Positions 1 through 12,659 are shown, counted from the stretch's first letter. The stretch: 64,000 bases of DNA from Zonotrichia leucophrys gambelii (GCF_028769735.1 NC_088170.1:50625585-50689584), one strand, 5' to 3'. The notes: generated by a model not told the origin, from the letters alone. Translations and numbers: made by a program.

Positions 1-3000
1 AATGCCAGTCTTCAAAAATTCCTGCCTTTTTTTTATTGGACCACCCTGTATTTTCCCCGCCTCTCTGATGGTCTAACCAGATTATCTGTCTCCTGGTGAC
101 ACTAACAGAGCACAGCACCAATGGCTCTGTGCCTGGCAATCTTTGAGCACAGTCAGTGTCGTTCCAGCAGTAGTTCTGACTGACTTTAGACAGCCTAAGC
201 ATGTGGGAGTGCTTGCCACATCCCAACAAAGTGAAAAACAATAGACCTTGTTGATGAAAACCTTCATGAAATCCATCTCAAAGTGGTACTGTGGGAAATT
301 CTCCAAACTGGTCAAATACCATTAAAATACATGATTTATTTTAAAATATAACTAAGCTGAAACCTACAAAATATTATCAGTGTACAGTCAACACTGACTT
401 TGAAAACAAACAAACAAACCCCACCCACATAACATTTCACAGTTATTATTTGCTTTACACTGGGGATTCTGTTATGACTAGTATCCTGTGTATTAATATT
501 CAGTATGTAGGTAACCTAAGAAGGCCTTGCTATAGCTCTCCATCCCATGTTTGTCTCACCAATGAATTTATTGCATGATATTATATCTCAAATTGCCAAG
601 TGATGTGGTGTATGTACAACAACAACTCACTTATTCTGCACGAAACGTAATTGATGGATTTATATCTAGTAATTATGTATGAGTGGAATCATGCACTTCA
701 TGCACAATGTTATTAAAAGTATCTGAAAATCAAAACAATACCATGTTTGTAATGTGGATGTGTACTAATTCTGATGGTGTCTTGGTTATGTAAAAAAAAT
801 GAAAGAACTGAAAGTAAATAATTACAACATTTGTGTTCTTTATATGTATTATAAATACATATTTTTTCATTTTTTAATTAGATAAGAATATATCTCTCTC
901 CATATCATCTCATAGCCAGCAGTAGAACAGGATCTCAGCATTGCTTCTGTCTGCTTCTGTCTGCTTCTGCTTATACTGGGGTTTTTTAGGGGTGTGCCAC
1001 CTTTAGTTAGGTTGCATTTGCCAAAGAAGTTTCAGTGAATATTGTTTATCATCATTAAATGTTTTTGTTGATCTCGTGTTCAAAGATTGAAATGCATGTA
1101 GTGCCTTAGTTAAGCTTACACTTTTATGGTTCTATAAATGCAAGTGAGTCAAATGTCATGGAGGAGTTCACTGTAAAATTTAATTTCATTAGAACAATTG
1201 AAGACAAGATGGAAGTTTGGAGTTTTTTCAGTTTGTTGTGTACTCTTATTGATCTGTTCATTATGGTAAAAATGATAACTAATTGGTTAAGACCAGAACA
1301 AGACTGGTTTTGAATCAGTGGTATTTTCAACTTCTTCCTCATCCCATGCCTGGGTTTAGCTTGCTGTGTACTGCTGTTCTTGATCTTATTCTGGAGCTAT
1401 TCTGTATTTTCATCACTGCTGTCTGTGGCGCCATGCTTCCTGCTTCTTTGTCCCGCTTCAAGTTATTAACTGGTTAAAAAAGTACTGTAATTGTCTGTCA
1501 TTGAATCTATAAAGCTTTGTATCATGCCAGCCTCAGAGAGAGAGATTAGTGTTTGGTGATGTTACATGGTGGGATCTGCAACTAGTTGAAGGCTAAACCT
1601 TCTCAAATTTGTTGTGATTTATGTAAATATGCTCCCATATGTTATTAACATAGTGCTTGAGAATAATTGGCAAATACTTAATTTTCTTAATGGGAGTAGT
1701 TTAACCAATGGGAACACAGATACTCTTATATCCCCAGACCTCGTGTTACATTTGATGAGATTTTAGAGAAGTCATGTGTAATACTTTCCTGAGGGTCGAG
1801 TCTGCTTATGTTACAGTTGTACAAGGTCAGACCTTAATTTATCTAGCAACTGCGTATTTAATTTTAGAAGTATCACAGGACACCTCAGCTTGCAGGGCAC
1901 TGTTCCTGGCTGCTCAAAATTCAGGCCCCAGAGTAGCACTGGCAAGATAATGGGTTGAAATGGTGAGACTGTGCTGTGCTCGCCAATTAAACGAACAGAG
2001 AAATAGTTTAAAAACGTAATACTTCAGAGACTGAGTCCAAATTTAGATTGCTAGTAATTCTTTCATTGCTATGAATAACCTCTGTGCATGCCTAAGGGCC
2101 TTCTATTTATAGAATAAAGCTAAGATTGTCTAGTTTATTTTGAGGTTAAGAAATTAGAATATCTCACTCTCACGTAACTTTATGTGTTTAAAAACAATAA
2201 ATGCTTGATACACTTCTTTCCAAGGAAAGATACAACTTCCATGATCAGCAAGTGGTTCATATTTTTTCTAATGAGAAAGGAGTAATTTAGAGAGAAAAAC
2301 ATTTTTTCTAAATAGAACATCAAGGAGTAATGTCTAGTGTTTCAGGTATGAATATAAAAAGTATCAGAAAAATATCAGCCTACTCAAAATGTTGTTTCAG
2401 GAAAATCTTCTTTGTAATATAAAAAACTACAACTCATTTAGAGTAAGGGTTTGCAATTGTTTCCAGTGAGGTAGTGTGTGTGTCAGGCCGTTGAGAAACT
2501 GCCAAGGGTGAATGGAAGAAGATTTTCCTGCTGAGCTTTTTAGCTTTTTCATTGCAACATCACGTAAGGGGGCAGCGATGTTTCTGGTGCTGCTCAGGGT
2601 ATCAGCCATGCTGTTTTGTTCCCTGTCATCCCTGTGGAACATCCATGCTTTTGTCAGCCCTTGTCACCCCAGCACAGTGTATTACCAGCAGTGATACAGC
2701 AATTCAGGAGCGGCTGTAGACCCTTGGCAGCGTGTCCAGCTCTGGGGAGCTCTTTGCCTCACACCGGCTCTACCCTGTCACAGTTACTTGCTACTAACCA
2801 ACTTTCTCATTTTACAATGTATGGATTTTTGTGGGATGAGATAATTTGAAAATAGTACACACAGCAATTCTGAAACACTGCTCATCTAAGACCTTTCTAG
2901 TTAAGTTCATGTTCATGTTCTAGTTAAGTTCATGCCTCTGGTGGAATCACTCAGGGAGTATAGCAAAGCAGGAGAAAGTTTTGGGTATGGAAACTGCATA

Positions 3001-4770
3001 ACTAAGAGAAAATTTTCTGTGGTGGCCTCTAAGCTGGTTTATTCCTCTGATGTTTTGGAGAGAAAGGAGTCATAGAAAGGAAATACATTCTAATGAAAAT
3101 AAAAGGATTTTATTACTAAAAACTATCTTAGTGTTCTTAATTCTTCATGGAAACACTGATGTTGAGAGCGTGTTTATCATCTCGCAGGAGTAGACCATAT
3201 GTGAACATTGCTAAAATATCTTTTTAATATACTAAGCTGACTTTTTTTTCAGAGATTTTGCAGTATGAGGGTCTGATCTGAGACCTGTGCAAATCTTCAG
3301 GAGCCTCTTCGGTTCAGGCTCTGGGGTAAATATAATATGATGGGCTGGAATATAATAATTCTCAACTTTCCTATGGACAGCAACTTCAGTAAGGCTGGCA
3401 GAGCATGAAGGTCTGGATCCAGTAGGGTGATCCTGATTCATTAAAAAAAAGTTTTATCAATGGTATAACTGAGGGTTATTCAAATTTAGGGTTTTCAAAA
3501 TGGAAGGTATGAAAAAGGGGAAGGTAACTTTTGTCTTAAAGCAGTTGTGGAGGAAATAAGATTATGAATGTTACATATTTTTCCTTAATAAATTATCTCA
3601 CGTAAATTAACTGTTTCATTAGGAGCACCTCTTAGCTGCCAATGAGATATTAATGTGCTCTAACATGTACTTTCCTGTTAGCTGATGGCAGATTGAGGTT
3701 GCAGTTGTGTTCATTGATGTATACTTCTGAAACTGCTAGTCTAGGAGAGATTTTATCCTTGCTCCCTGAAAGGTTTGTGTGTGTTTGTAACAAGAGTGTA
3801 TTTGTGACTTAAATGATGGAAGCTGTAAGGTGCCATCAGAATTTGAGAAGTGTTAATGAAAATGAGAGAAAAAATGCATAAAAGAATCTTACCTCAGAAT
3901 TCTTCTGCCTGTCAATGGAGTGTATTGCCCACAAGAGATGAGGGAGAGTGGTGCATGTGTCCACATAGTGATGAGCAGTTCCTCAGTCTGACTTCCATGT
4001 TCAATCTTCTTTTGGCCTGTTATGCTCAAACCTTGACTATGGACACAATAGGAAGGGACAGAGAAGAGAACCTTCAGAAAAGCTTGTCCTTTATGAACAG
4101 CACAAAGGTTTGTTTTTCTAAGCCCCAAATGAAAATGTGTTTGTGAATATTCTTTTACTATTCTCAGACTACTTTTTATTGTGTTCAGACATGGCACTCA
4201 AGACCCAAGTTGTATATTTTCTCCATCAGACAAAATGGAATTAACATAGAGATTTTTAACATCTTCCTTCAAATTTTTTTGCTTGCAGTTGAAAACCCAG
4301 GCCATGACTCCAGTACACATCGAAAGAGGTGAGAAACTGTGTTATGTGGGAGTCAGAATCCAAGAGAACTTTAGTTTCTGAGTCAATCTAAATGTAAGCC
4401 CTTACTAATTTAATTTTGGCTTGCAAGCTTTATCATAATGTACTAACTAGTAAGGTATTTGTGGATGGGATTATAATATTGGCTATGGTACTTTGAGTGA
4501 CTTAGTGCTTACAAAAGCAATGCAGAAACTAGTCTGAAGAGAAAGTTGATTAACACTTCCCCTTGAACACAAGTTTCATAAGATTTCTTCCAAATAAAAT
4601 TTCCAACTTTCCTTCTCTATTTGCAGGATGACTAGAACCATGATCAGTGACAAACATACAACAGGGACTTAATATAAGTGTATAATATTCGTGCAACATT
4701 TTAAGGATTATAAGTGTTCAGTGTGGTGGAAAGAGCACATGACTGCACAAACTGTGGAAGTAGTAGTTTA
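1..4770. other. Intergenic DNA, no gene recognised
   Basis: AT-rich sequence with only short scattered open frames (under about 105 codons) that have no recognisable domain and no consistent splice context. It lies on the 5' side of the ASB15 remains, where NDUFA5 would be expected further out in the conserved vertebrate order. I see no NDUFA5-like coding. A tiny tandem repeat (10-bp unit, three copies) lies at about 943-970, and a 15-bp direct duplication at about 2897-2934. Confidence 0.6.
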
Positions 4771-4799
4771 AAAATAAATAAAAAGATTCAACAGGGCAA

Positions 4800-4873
4800 A
4801 TGTGTTAAGCGACTGAGATTGAATCAATCAGAGAAACCATCAAATTCCAAAGCTTATTTGGAAAAACCTAGGT
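4800..4873 (+). pseudogene. ASB15: Possible N-terminal exon remnant of ASB15
   Basis: A short stretch translates to EIESIRETIKFQ, loosely like the serine/glutamate-rich N-terminal segment of ASB15 that precedes the ankyrin repeats. It ends just before a donor-like GTAGGT at about 4873. The match is short and weak. It is listed because it sits in the right order and strand ahead of the clear ASB15 blocks. Confidence 0.2.
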
Positions 4874-5607
4874 AGGTACAGCATATATTAACATGTTTTT
4901 CTTTCTGTGTGTTTTACAACATATAAAGACTGCATTTTATAGTTCAAGAACCTGGAAGATGTTGTAAAGAGCAAAATTCCTGACCTTCCAGTTATAATGA
5001 GAATTTACTAGTAAGATGGTTGGTTTATGTGATATCATGAGGAAAAAGCGCAGTGAACATAAGCCACAGTTACAGTTGGTGATATGAACAGACTGAATTA
5101 AGTTGATGACTATAGTTAAAAGGTTTGACATACTCTGTTACTAATCCACTGAGCGTTTCAATGACTCTCACACCTTGAAAATAATAGCTGGCATGGCTTG
5201 GCCATAGCCTGACCATGTGGACCAAACTCATGTGAATGTCCATTATTCATGACTGCAGAAATAGTGCAGAGTCCAAAGACCTTTTTCTTCTGTAATCGAC
5301 TGTGCTTTGGCAGTATAAAGATAAAACAATATTTGTGAGTGTTTGGGGTTTGTTTTGGGAGGTTTTAACATATTAAAGACCATTAAAAGAGATAATTAAT
5401 GACATGAGATAATTTTATTGTATCACCTAGTGAGAAAAATAGGAAAATTGTAACATCCATGAAGCAAGGTATCCTGGGGTGAAAACAGAACAAAATAAAC
5501 AAAAAACAAAACAAAACCCACACCCTAAAAGTAAATAAAATAGTCCCATTGCAAATCTGATCTTTTGACATTTTGTTTTTCAACTGCATCACATTTATCC
5601 ATTCAAG

Positions 5608-5747
5608 TTTGTAAGATCAAGTATCTGGGCTTCAAGGACTTGTGAACCTGACATATGCTTTGAAGGAAACTGATCAAAGGGAGTGGTTTCCACTGCAGAA
5701 GGCTGCAGTTCAGCCAATTCCACAGGTATTTGAAGTCACTTTAGATG
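5608..5747 (+). pseudogene. ASB15: ASB15 remnant, first ankyrin-region exon
   Basis: The block follows an AG at 5606-5607. After a one-base shift near its start it reads through VNLTYALKETDQREWFPL and the following AAVQPIPQVFEVTLD. This matches the ASB15 segment ending at a Leu-Asp before a phase-1 splice. The exon would end at 5747, where the donor dinucleotide is GC (5748-5749) and not GT. Confidence 0.75.
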
Positions 5748-6155
5748 GCAGGAAAGGTTAAAATATCCTATAAGATAAGGGGAGCAACAAAGAAACAGAA
5801 TAATGAAGACACCAACAGGCTAGAACTATTAACTAAAAGAAGTATGACCAAGTCCTCCATGGAGCATCTTGCTTATGTTGTTTAAATGTTCCAGCAAATT
5901 TTCTGGTTTTGGAAAAGTTGCATCAGTTTACAACAGCTAATAAATTGGACCATTTTTAACATTTTGTTCAGAAGCTTACAGAAAAAGCAAGAATTTCTAT
6001 TCAGTATTCTGTGTGTTTGGCAGTACTGGTTAGGTGAACATAATTACAAATACTTTTAATAAAAACATAGCACTTAAGGATTTCTGATATATGTGTATGT
6101 GTTAACAGCCTTGTGCTTTATTTTGTTGTATCTTTTTTCACTTTCTTACCTCTAG

Positions 6156-6464
6156 CATCTTATGAATCAACATGACAATAAAAAACATGCAATGGAAAAC
6201 AGCACTAATTTTGGCAGCAAAAACTGGCTTTGTGGAAAATGTGCAAATGATCCTGGAAAAGGGTGTTTATCCCAAGACCATAAGTTACAAGAAAAACTTA
6301 TTGGTCAACAATGCAAGAAGCTGCAAAACAGAGATGCAAAGACATTTTTGATGTTCTGAAGAATGATGTAAATGTGAACATTAAGGACAAATATGGAGTA
6401 ACACCATTAGGGGTTATGGCTGAATGTGGTCACTGTGCTGTGCTGGAGCATCTTAATCATATTG
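6156..6464 (+). pseudogene. ASB15: ASB15 remnant, second exon with stops and internal deletion
   Basis: The block follows a pyrimidine tract and AG at 6154-6155. The phase is right: G from the previous exon plus CA gives the Ala of an Ala-Ser-Tyr join. It reads ASYEST, then TGA and TAA (6173-6181), then KTCNGK. A frameshift leads to ALILAAKTGFVENVQMIL and EKGVYPKT. About 35 expected codons are then missing. It resumes in a third frame as [16 protein letters not shown] and the following ankyrin repeat, ending at HLNHI. The inferred donor position (6465-6466) reads AT. Confidence 0.8.
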
Positions 6465-7038
6465 ATAGGTATTCAAGAAAAGAGAAATTCACCTCTGCAC
6501 TGGCATACATCTTGCCTGAGTGCTGAGGTCTTTCAGGAAAAAAAGAGGAAATTAGCTGGAAGGAAAGGAAGCATACATGAATGTTTCTGCTGGACTGGAG
6601 TGATGCTTACATGTTTCTGTATTGCATGTGGGAGGAGTGGCAGAGTTGAAGGCAATCCCTTTCACTCAAGGAGAGATTGCTATATGTGCTCTTCTTGCTC
6701 TGTTTTGTTTCTCTTTACTCCACTCTATCCCTCCCTCCTACCTTTCCTTCCACATATGGAATTATATTGCTATTAATTAATGTAGTATACTTGAAATATG
6801 TTGGTTTGAAAGTTCTCAGTTGTAATGCTTAGAGTCAAAGCAGAGCCCACTCAGGTGAGCACTTGAACTTGTGTCTGTATACCTCTTATTTTGATTTTGA
6901 GTTTTATATTTGCCATGCTTTAGTAAAGCTTTAACTTAAATATATCTGAAAATAAGAAGGAAAGTACTCTGGGTTTGTTTTTATGATGCTCTGTAAATCA
7001 CTTTGGATATAAATATAAGTTCTGTTTCCTCTTTTGAG

Positions 7039-7195
7039 GTGGAAATGTCAAGGCCTCAGCAGATGATTGTGTACCAGCATTATTTTAAGCAGCTGGACGA
7101 CGTAGTCTAGACTGCATAACTCTGCTTTTGAAAGATGAAGTGGCAGTGAGCCTGGTGAGGCAGGGCTGCTCTCCACACACAAAATGGCTTGTGAG
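7039..7195 (+). pseudogene. ASB15: ASB15 remnant, third exon with in-frame stop
   Basis: A pyrimidine-rich acceptor ends in AG at 7037-7038. The frame gives GGNVKASADDCVPALF, a TAA at 7086-7088 (a Glu codon in the family), then AAGRRSLDCITLLL and a diverged ankyrin helix. The order and spacing match ASB15 between the second and fourth blocks. The exon end is uncertain. Confidence 0.75.
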
Positions 7196-7605
7196 GGCCT
7201 GTGAGGGCTTGTGAGTGGCTTACTCACACCTGTGAGTATGAGCTTGGACTTTACATTTTTACTAAGAGACAATGTGACACAAGGTTACATCAAAGATGTT
7301 TGTAGTAAACTTGGCAAACATATATTTATGTACATTTCTATTTTAGAAGTACCATTGTTCTATTAGATTTAATTAACTTTTCTTTTTTGCAGAAACTAAG
7401 CAAAATGCAAAACACACTCCTTAGAATTAAGTGAAAACCACTGAAGCAACTTAAACACATCTTATTTGACAGTGCTCAAAACTGGTGTTTCTATGTTTTA
7501 ATCTTTTGTAAGAAGTCTAGGTGGTAACTACGAACATAGATGGATGAGGGTTATTTTCTTCCTGTAAGGAAGTTTCACCTGCCTAGTTTTGTTGACTGTT
7601 TTTAG

Positions 7606-8165
7606 GGCAGGAAGTATCTCATTGCAGCCACATCCCAAACTTTAATCCAGGAAAGTGGGCCAAGCACTGTTCATTCTGCTAGACAGCCAGAACCCGTGTC
7701 TAGAGCTTGTCATTGAAAATGGTTTGGATGTCAACACTCTCTTGTCTGAACACATAACTTCAAATACTTATGATGACAGAAGAGGGACTGCACTTTGTTG
7801 TGCTGTTTATAATAATGAGATTCTTCACACCAAAATATTGCTCAAAGCAGGAGCAAATCCAAAAAAGGATCCTTTAAACTATGTTCTCATAGCAGTGAGA
7901 GCTGACAGCCATGGAACTGTAAAACTACTCCTATCTTATGGAGCAGATGTCAACTGCTAATTTGGTTGCTTAATGATGCACATTTCCCCAGTGCATTTGG
8001 TATTCTTTGAGTGGTGACATGATGCTGAGGCTGTTGCTCTGTCATGGATATAATGTGAAGATGTGTTTGGACTTTGTGTCAGGGTATCTTTGGAAATTCT
8101 TTTGTGTGGCCAGCTCCAGAGCTTGAGCCTATTCCCAGTTGGACTACTTCTTCAATAAATAATAA
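7606..8165 (+). pseudogene. ASB15: ASB15 remnant, fourth exon with frameshifts and stops
   Basis: The block follows TTTAG (7601-7605). It opens as [18 protein letters not shown], shifts frame near 7685, then runs as about 90 open codons of ankyrin repeats ([17 protein letters not shown] onward, [23 protein letters not shown]). A TAA follows at 7958-7960. Beyond it, fragments in other frames (MMLRLLLCHGYNVKMCLD, then GIFGNSFVW) still follow the ASB15 order to about 8150. Confidence 0.82.
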
Positions 8166-8169
8166 ACTA

Positions 8170-9520
8170 ATAAATACATACATTCCTTGCTTCTCTTCAC
8201 TTGGCTCTTTTCATTAGCCAGATTGAAACACTCTGGTTTATAGTGTTGAATTAAGATTAACATACTGTCAAAATCATTTTTTGAAAACACTCTAAAAATA
8301 AAATAGCCATTTCTCATTTTCCTCTCTGAGGTGGAGGAAATGATGGTGCTGATGTTGTTTTATTATTTATTTACATTAATATATCAGAGATTTAGAAAGG
8401 AAATTTTAAGAAATCACGAGGAAGAATTCTGGAATTTCTGTTCCTTTCCTAGCTAGTGGAGTAGATGTGTTTCCAAAGAAATATTTATGTTGAACAAAAC
8501 AGTGCCACAGATTACAGGATTTTTTTTGCCTTCAAGCCTGTTTGCTTAAATTAAGGGTTCACAAAGGCTAAACATGGAAGAAAACAGCTTTTAAGGTAAC
8601 CTACCTAGGTATTAATTTGACTGTTGAAGGCCATTCCTAGGGCTTTGTTTAAATTAACTTCTGTAATTACTTTAAAATGTGTTCTTTGGCATTTCTCTGC
8701 ACAGATTTAGAAATTATGGCTTGATGTGTTCTCTGTTTCAGTTCTATGAGTTTATTGCTGTTCTGTGATTGAGACATTTAGCTGGAAAAGTGGCTTGTGT
8801 TTTTTATAATTACACAGATTATGTGCCTCTAAGCACAAGAATTCATTCTTTCATAGAAACACAGTAAAAATGAGCAGAGATACAACAGACTGGATAAATA
8901 TCTAACTTCCAGTTAATAGTAATGTTAAGAGCTATTATAGGAAATTTTAATTGCTTACGTCAGGTCACAATCATCCAAAGAGTTGTAGCATGCTTTGTAC
9001 ATTAAAGATCATGGTTCTATGTAAAAGTCTTCAAACATCTAAATTGTTATTTTTAGGTATTTTTGCAAAGTGTTTGGTCCAGGTACAGCTTTGGTGTATA
9101 CATGTATCAAGGCTTGGCAAAATTTAAGGGACTTTAGGTAAGTTCTTTTAAACAAACAGTAGATTTTGATGGGCAAACCAGGAAATCAAGCAGCCTATTC
9201 CCTTGGTTAGGAAATATTGTAACTTTAATTTTGGTTCCTTCAGAGTTTTGGCAGATCAGTTCTTGAGCAGACTCACCCTCAGTCATGCTTCCATGCACTG
9301 CACAGTATGTTTCTGCACATTTAGAGAAAAAAAATCTGACAGAATGAATTTAAAGATATTTAATTAAAAATTATTTGCAGTTACTCCCTTTGTTTTTCTA
9401 GCATCTGTTCCATCTTGAGGAAAGAAAAAAATGCAGACCTTCCCAGCTAAGAAGATATTTCAGTTGGTGGATATCAGGATTACACAGGGCATAATCCATT
9501 TAGCTAAACCCACAGTTATC
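8170..9520. other. Intergenic, nothing recognised
   Basis: AT-rich sequence downstream of the ASB15 remnant. I looked for the missing C-terminal ankyrin and SOCS-box coding here and further on to 18 kb and did not find a convincing match. Confidence 0.5.
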
Positions 9521-9524
9521 AAAT

Positions 9525-9690
9525 TATTGTGTTGGAAAGGACCTTAAAAATCATTTAGTTCCAACCCCCCTACCATGGGTGGGGACACTTTCCATTACAG
9601 CAAGTTTCTCAAAGCCATCTGCAACTTGGCCTTGAACACTTCCAGGGATGGGGCAGCCACAACAACTCTGGGCATCCTGTTATTTGAGAG
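9525..9690 (-). mobile_element. CR1 LINE fragment (3' end, minus orientation)
   Basis: The segment starting TTGGAAAGGACCTTAAAAAT followed by an accuracy-decayed 'tccaacccccctaccatggg' stretch is the reverse complement of the avian CR1 3' end. It continues into the usual 'cttgaacacttccagggatg' CR1 region. It is 5'-truncated, as most CR1 copies are. Confidence 0.75.
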
Positions 9691-12068
9691 ATATGCTGGT
9701 TATCACACACACACATATTCACACAAACCAAAACTCAGCTCCAGGATGCTTCTGCCCTGCCCCCAGAACTCACTTTCCATGTTCTTCGGAATTTCTCCTT
9801 ACTTGCTGAATGTCATTGTCACATAAGCCCTGAGTCAGACTTGTAAATTCCACTTTCCAAGGCAGCTTGATTGGTCCTTTGTTTGTCCTTCTTAATGACA
9901 GATTCACTGGAGCAAATGGAAAAAGTGAAGATTACTGGTCTGGGACACGAAGAAGGTTTAACAGAAGGCTTAATTCCTCCTTCTGCTCTCAGTAAGGCTA
10001 CTATTCATGTAGCTTTCTGAGACACAACTTCTGGGGGTTTTGCCAGGAATTTTGACCAGGATGAAAAATAATAATTTAGTCACTTCTGAAAAATTTCTAG
10101 GCATCAGGTATCTGAGCCAGGCCCCTGACAGAAGGATGCCCCAGGTGACTGGTGACTGCAGGCATGGCCTGAGCACAGAGTGCCCAGTGAACCCCACACA
10201 ACTGACTGCAAGTCGAGGCTCCACTGGCCAATACCTCCTGGACATAACAGGATAAATACATGTATGCCTCCTAACCTATAAACTGACACGTCTTTGTGGG
10301 AATTCTTAATCAGAAATATGGGCCTAATCATAATAAATCTTAAATTGTGGTAATTTTAATTAATACAGTGACCACAACACAAGAATCTGAGTAATCACAT
10401 ATCTGATACAGTATACTGCTACCAGCAAAGGAAACATGATCAAATAAGGCTTTAGATAGGAGATTTTAAGCCCTTTCTGTGGCTAGAGCCAAATTCCATT
10501 AGTAATTTTAGTTCACGGGCAAAGGTTTATATTTAGGACTTCATACAAGCATCAGGCAGTAGTTACATTGCCTGCAGCATCAAAGCATTCAGATGTAGCA
10601 GTGAGCATTTCCCCAAGTGTTTAAAATACCATGAACTAGTCCTTTGAATTTCACTAGGTAAGCTAAAAAGACATGGTACTGGTTGTGTTTATCTTTTAAT
10701 CAGTACAGCCAGGCCCTTTTTTTTGTTTGGTTGCCTGTTATAGGAGGTGGAGTGATACTGGTATAAAACTTTTCTGTCCTTCACCATTGAAGTTGTTTAT
10801 TTATTAAAGACTTCTGCCCACCCTTGCTTCCCTTCCTTCCCACCCCTATCCACCTCAACTCTAAAGCAAGTACAGCATTATGAGAAAGTATCTTTTATAT
10901 TTTCAAGGCATCTGTGAATTGAATGGAGGGAAAAGCAAAACTTTATTTTAAATGTAATATGAGGTGAGATAGTCATGGAGCTGTTTTCCCCATGTCAGGT
11001 TTATGGCACAGCTAGAAATTGAACTCAGCTCTTTTGACTCCCATATTTTGCAGCCAGACCATTTGATGCTACTTTTTATGGACTTGACTATGTGATGGTA
11101 GGACCAGGAAATGTAACTGGGCCAGAGCTGGTGGTTGTGTGGAAAGGCACAAAGGCTTCATTCCCAGCTGGAAGAATAAATTGGTAGGAAAAAACCTTTT
11201 TATTTTCCCTTCTTGGACTGTGTTTGAACCCTTGCAACACTAGCATTTAATTTTCTCGACTATTTGGGTGTGTCCCACAGGCTGTATCACCGCAACCCAA
11301 TTCCATGGCATGCCCACCCCCAGGCAGTGTTGTCTACAAGTAATTAAATACCCTGGCACTGAATCAGGCATGCTGTGGGATAGGGCCTCCTATCGATTAG
11401 GGGACAATGTTTGAAATCAGAGGTATAATTTGGTTTCTATTTCTCATAAAATCTGACACAAGCAGCTGCACCAGGCTGTGAGCTCTCCAAGGAGCCGGAC
11501 ATTCAGCAGTGGTTACATCAGCCTTTAGCCTTTTCAGCCTTTTCGTGGGATGGAGTTTGTAGCTGTGAGTGTTTTCAGAGCTCAGTGCAGGAGGGAGAAA
11601 ACCATAGCCACAAGTCCTGTATGTGATAAGCTGTTCTCTGTAGAAGCCATAATGTTGTGTGGGGGACATCCAGAAAGCTCTGTGCACTGGCTACCATCTA
11701 ATTTTGGGAGCTGGCATGGCAGAGCTTGTTCTGGATATCAAGGCCGGGCTGAGGCTGAGGTGGGAGGTGAGCAGCAATTTTACTGCAGCAGTCTGTGTTC
11801 CGGCATGGGCTCCAAGTGCCTGAGCTGCCCTTTCCCAGACTATTGCCATCAGTACACGAGTCACACATGGAAAAACACCGTCACAAAGTCACAGGCTCTT
11901 TTGTGTCTACCTTGGGGTAAGGTAAAGGCATTTTTTGGGACCCTTACTTGGGGCAGGAAAAAAACCCTACTAAAATATCCATGGTTTGGCTATGGCTTGC
12001 ATGGACATAAATTTGTTTTTACTTATCTGTGAGTAAGTTTTTATCTCTTTTGTTTTTCCATCACTTCC
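9691..12068. other. Intergenic, nothing recognised
   Basis: Mixed sequence. The longest open frame (11550-12032, + strand, 160 codons) has no recognisable domain, and its composition looks non-coding. Confidence 0.5.
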
Positions 12069-12069
12069 A

Positions 12070-12122
12070 GGGTCTGGAACATAAGTCGTATGAGGAATGG
12101 CTGCGGAAGCTGAGGTTCTCCT
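12070..12122 (+). mobile_element. Short CR1 LINE fragment
   Basis: A roughly 50-bp stretch translates as GLEHKSYEEWLRKLRFS, the phrase commonly seen in the 3' region of avian CR1 copies. It ends abruptly on both sides. Confidence 0.45.
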
Positions 12123-12601
12123 GAAAAGCTACAAAAATATATTAGTGAATCGTTAGTAGTCATAAGAATGATATAACAATGTAGCTCTGGGGACATGTTC
12201 AATGTATTTTCATTTAATTTTCAAAATCCAAATTTTCAGTAGAAATCTCTACATCTAATTGGGCAAACACATTGCTATTTGTCCACGTTTACTATGCATG
12301 GTAGATATTCGCAGAACTTCTGTAATCATTAATATGGACTGACAAAAAATAAAAACAAACCCCCAACATAATCAAAGACAATAGAGAATTTACCTGGTTA
12401 GTACTGCTGCTTGTGTTTAATTCTCTATGAAGTGTATAACTTCTTTATATTGCTGGCATCTTTTTAAAAAATCTTCATAAACACACACTGTTAAAAAAGT
12501 GACAAAGGATGCTAAATATAGTAACTACCTGTTTTGCTCTCTTGTGTATAAAGAAATAGAGTAATTTTTTAAACTGAATTACAAACCATAGTTTTGGCTA
12601 A

Positions 12602-12657
12602 GTTACTTGGGAGAATTATCTGTCAGGTAATTCTGACAGATAATTCTCCCAAGTAAC
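12602..12657. repeat. Perfect 25-bp inverted repeat, 6-nt loop
   Basis: The left arm is 12602-12626, the loop GTAATT is 12627-12632, and the right arm is 12633-12657. All 25 positions are complementary. The arms begin GTTACTTGGGAGAATTATC and end in its reverse complement. Confidence 0.95.
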
Positions 12658-12659
12658 AA

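Larger units (their letters stand above)
5608..8165 (+). pseudogene. ASB15: ASB15 pseudogene (ankyrin repeat and SOCS box 15), decayed
   Basis: ASB15 is a substrate adaptor of a Cullin5-Elongin B/C ubiquitin ligase: N-terminal ankyrin repeats bind targets and a C-terminal SOCS box recruits the ligase. Here at least four exon-like blocks (5608-5747, 6156-6464, 7039-about 7195, 7606-about 8165) translate piecewise to segments collinear with the ASB15 ankyrin region. Recognisable pieces include [35 protein letters not shown] and [15 protein letters not shown]. The copy is broken: stops at 6173-6175, 6179-6181, 7086-7088 and 7958-7960, several frameshifts, about 35 codons missing inside the second block, and non-GT donors after blocks 1 and 2. 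No SOCS-box exon was found downstream. Introns survive between blocks and the neighbours are right, so this is the dead resident gene and not a retrocopy. Confidence 0.88.

Noticed and set aside
11040..11150. Possible SOCS-box region exon of ASB15 after the AG at about 11055
   Set aside because: A short DYV match was tempting, but the spacing to the next expected motif is wrong and the remaining residues do not align.
11550..12032. 160-codon plus-strand frame
   Set aside because: No domain, no splice context, low-quality composition, and an opposing frame overlaps it.
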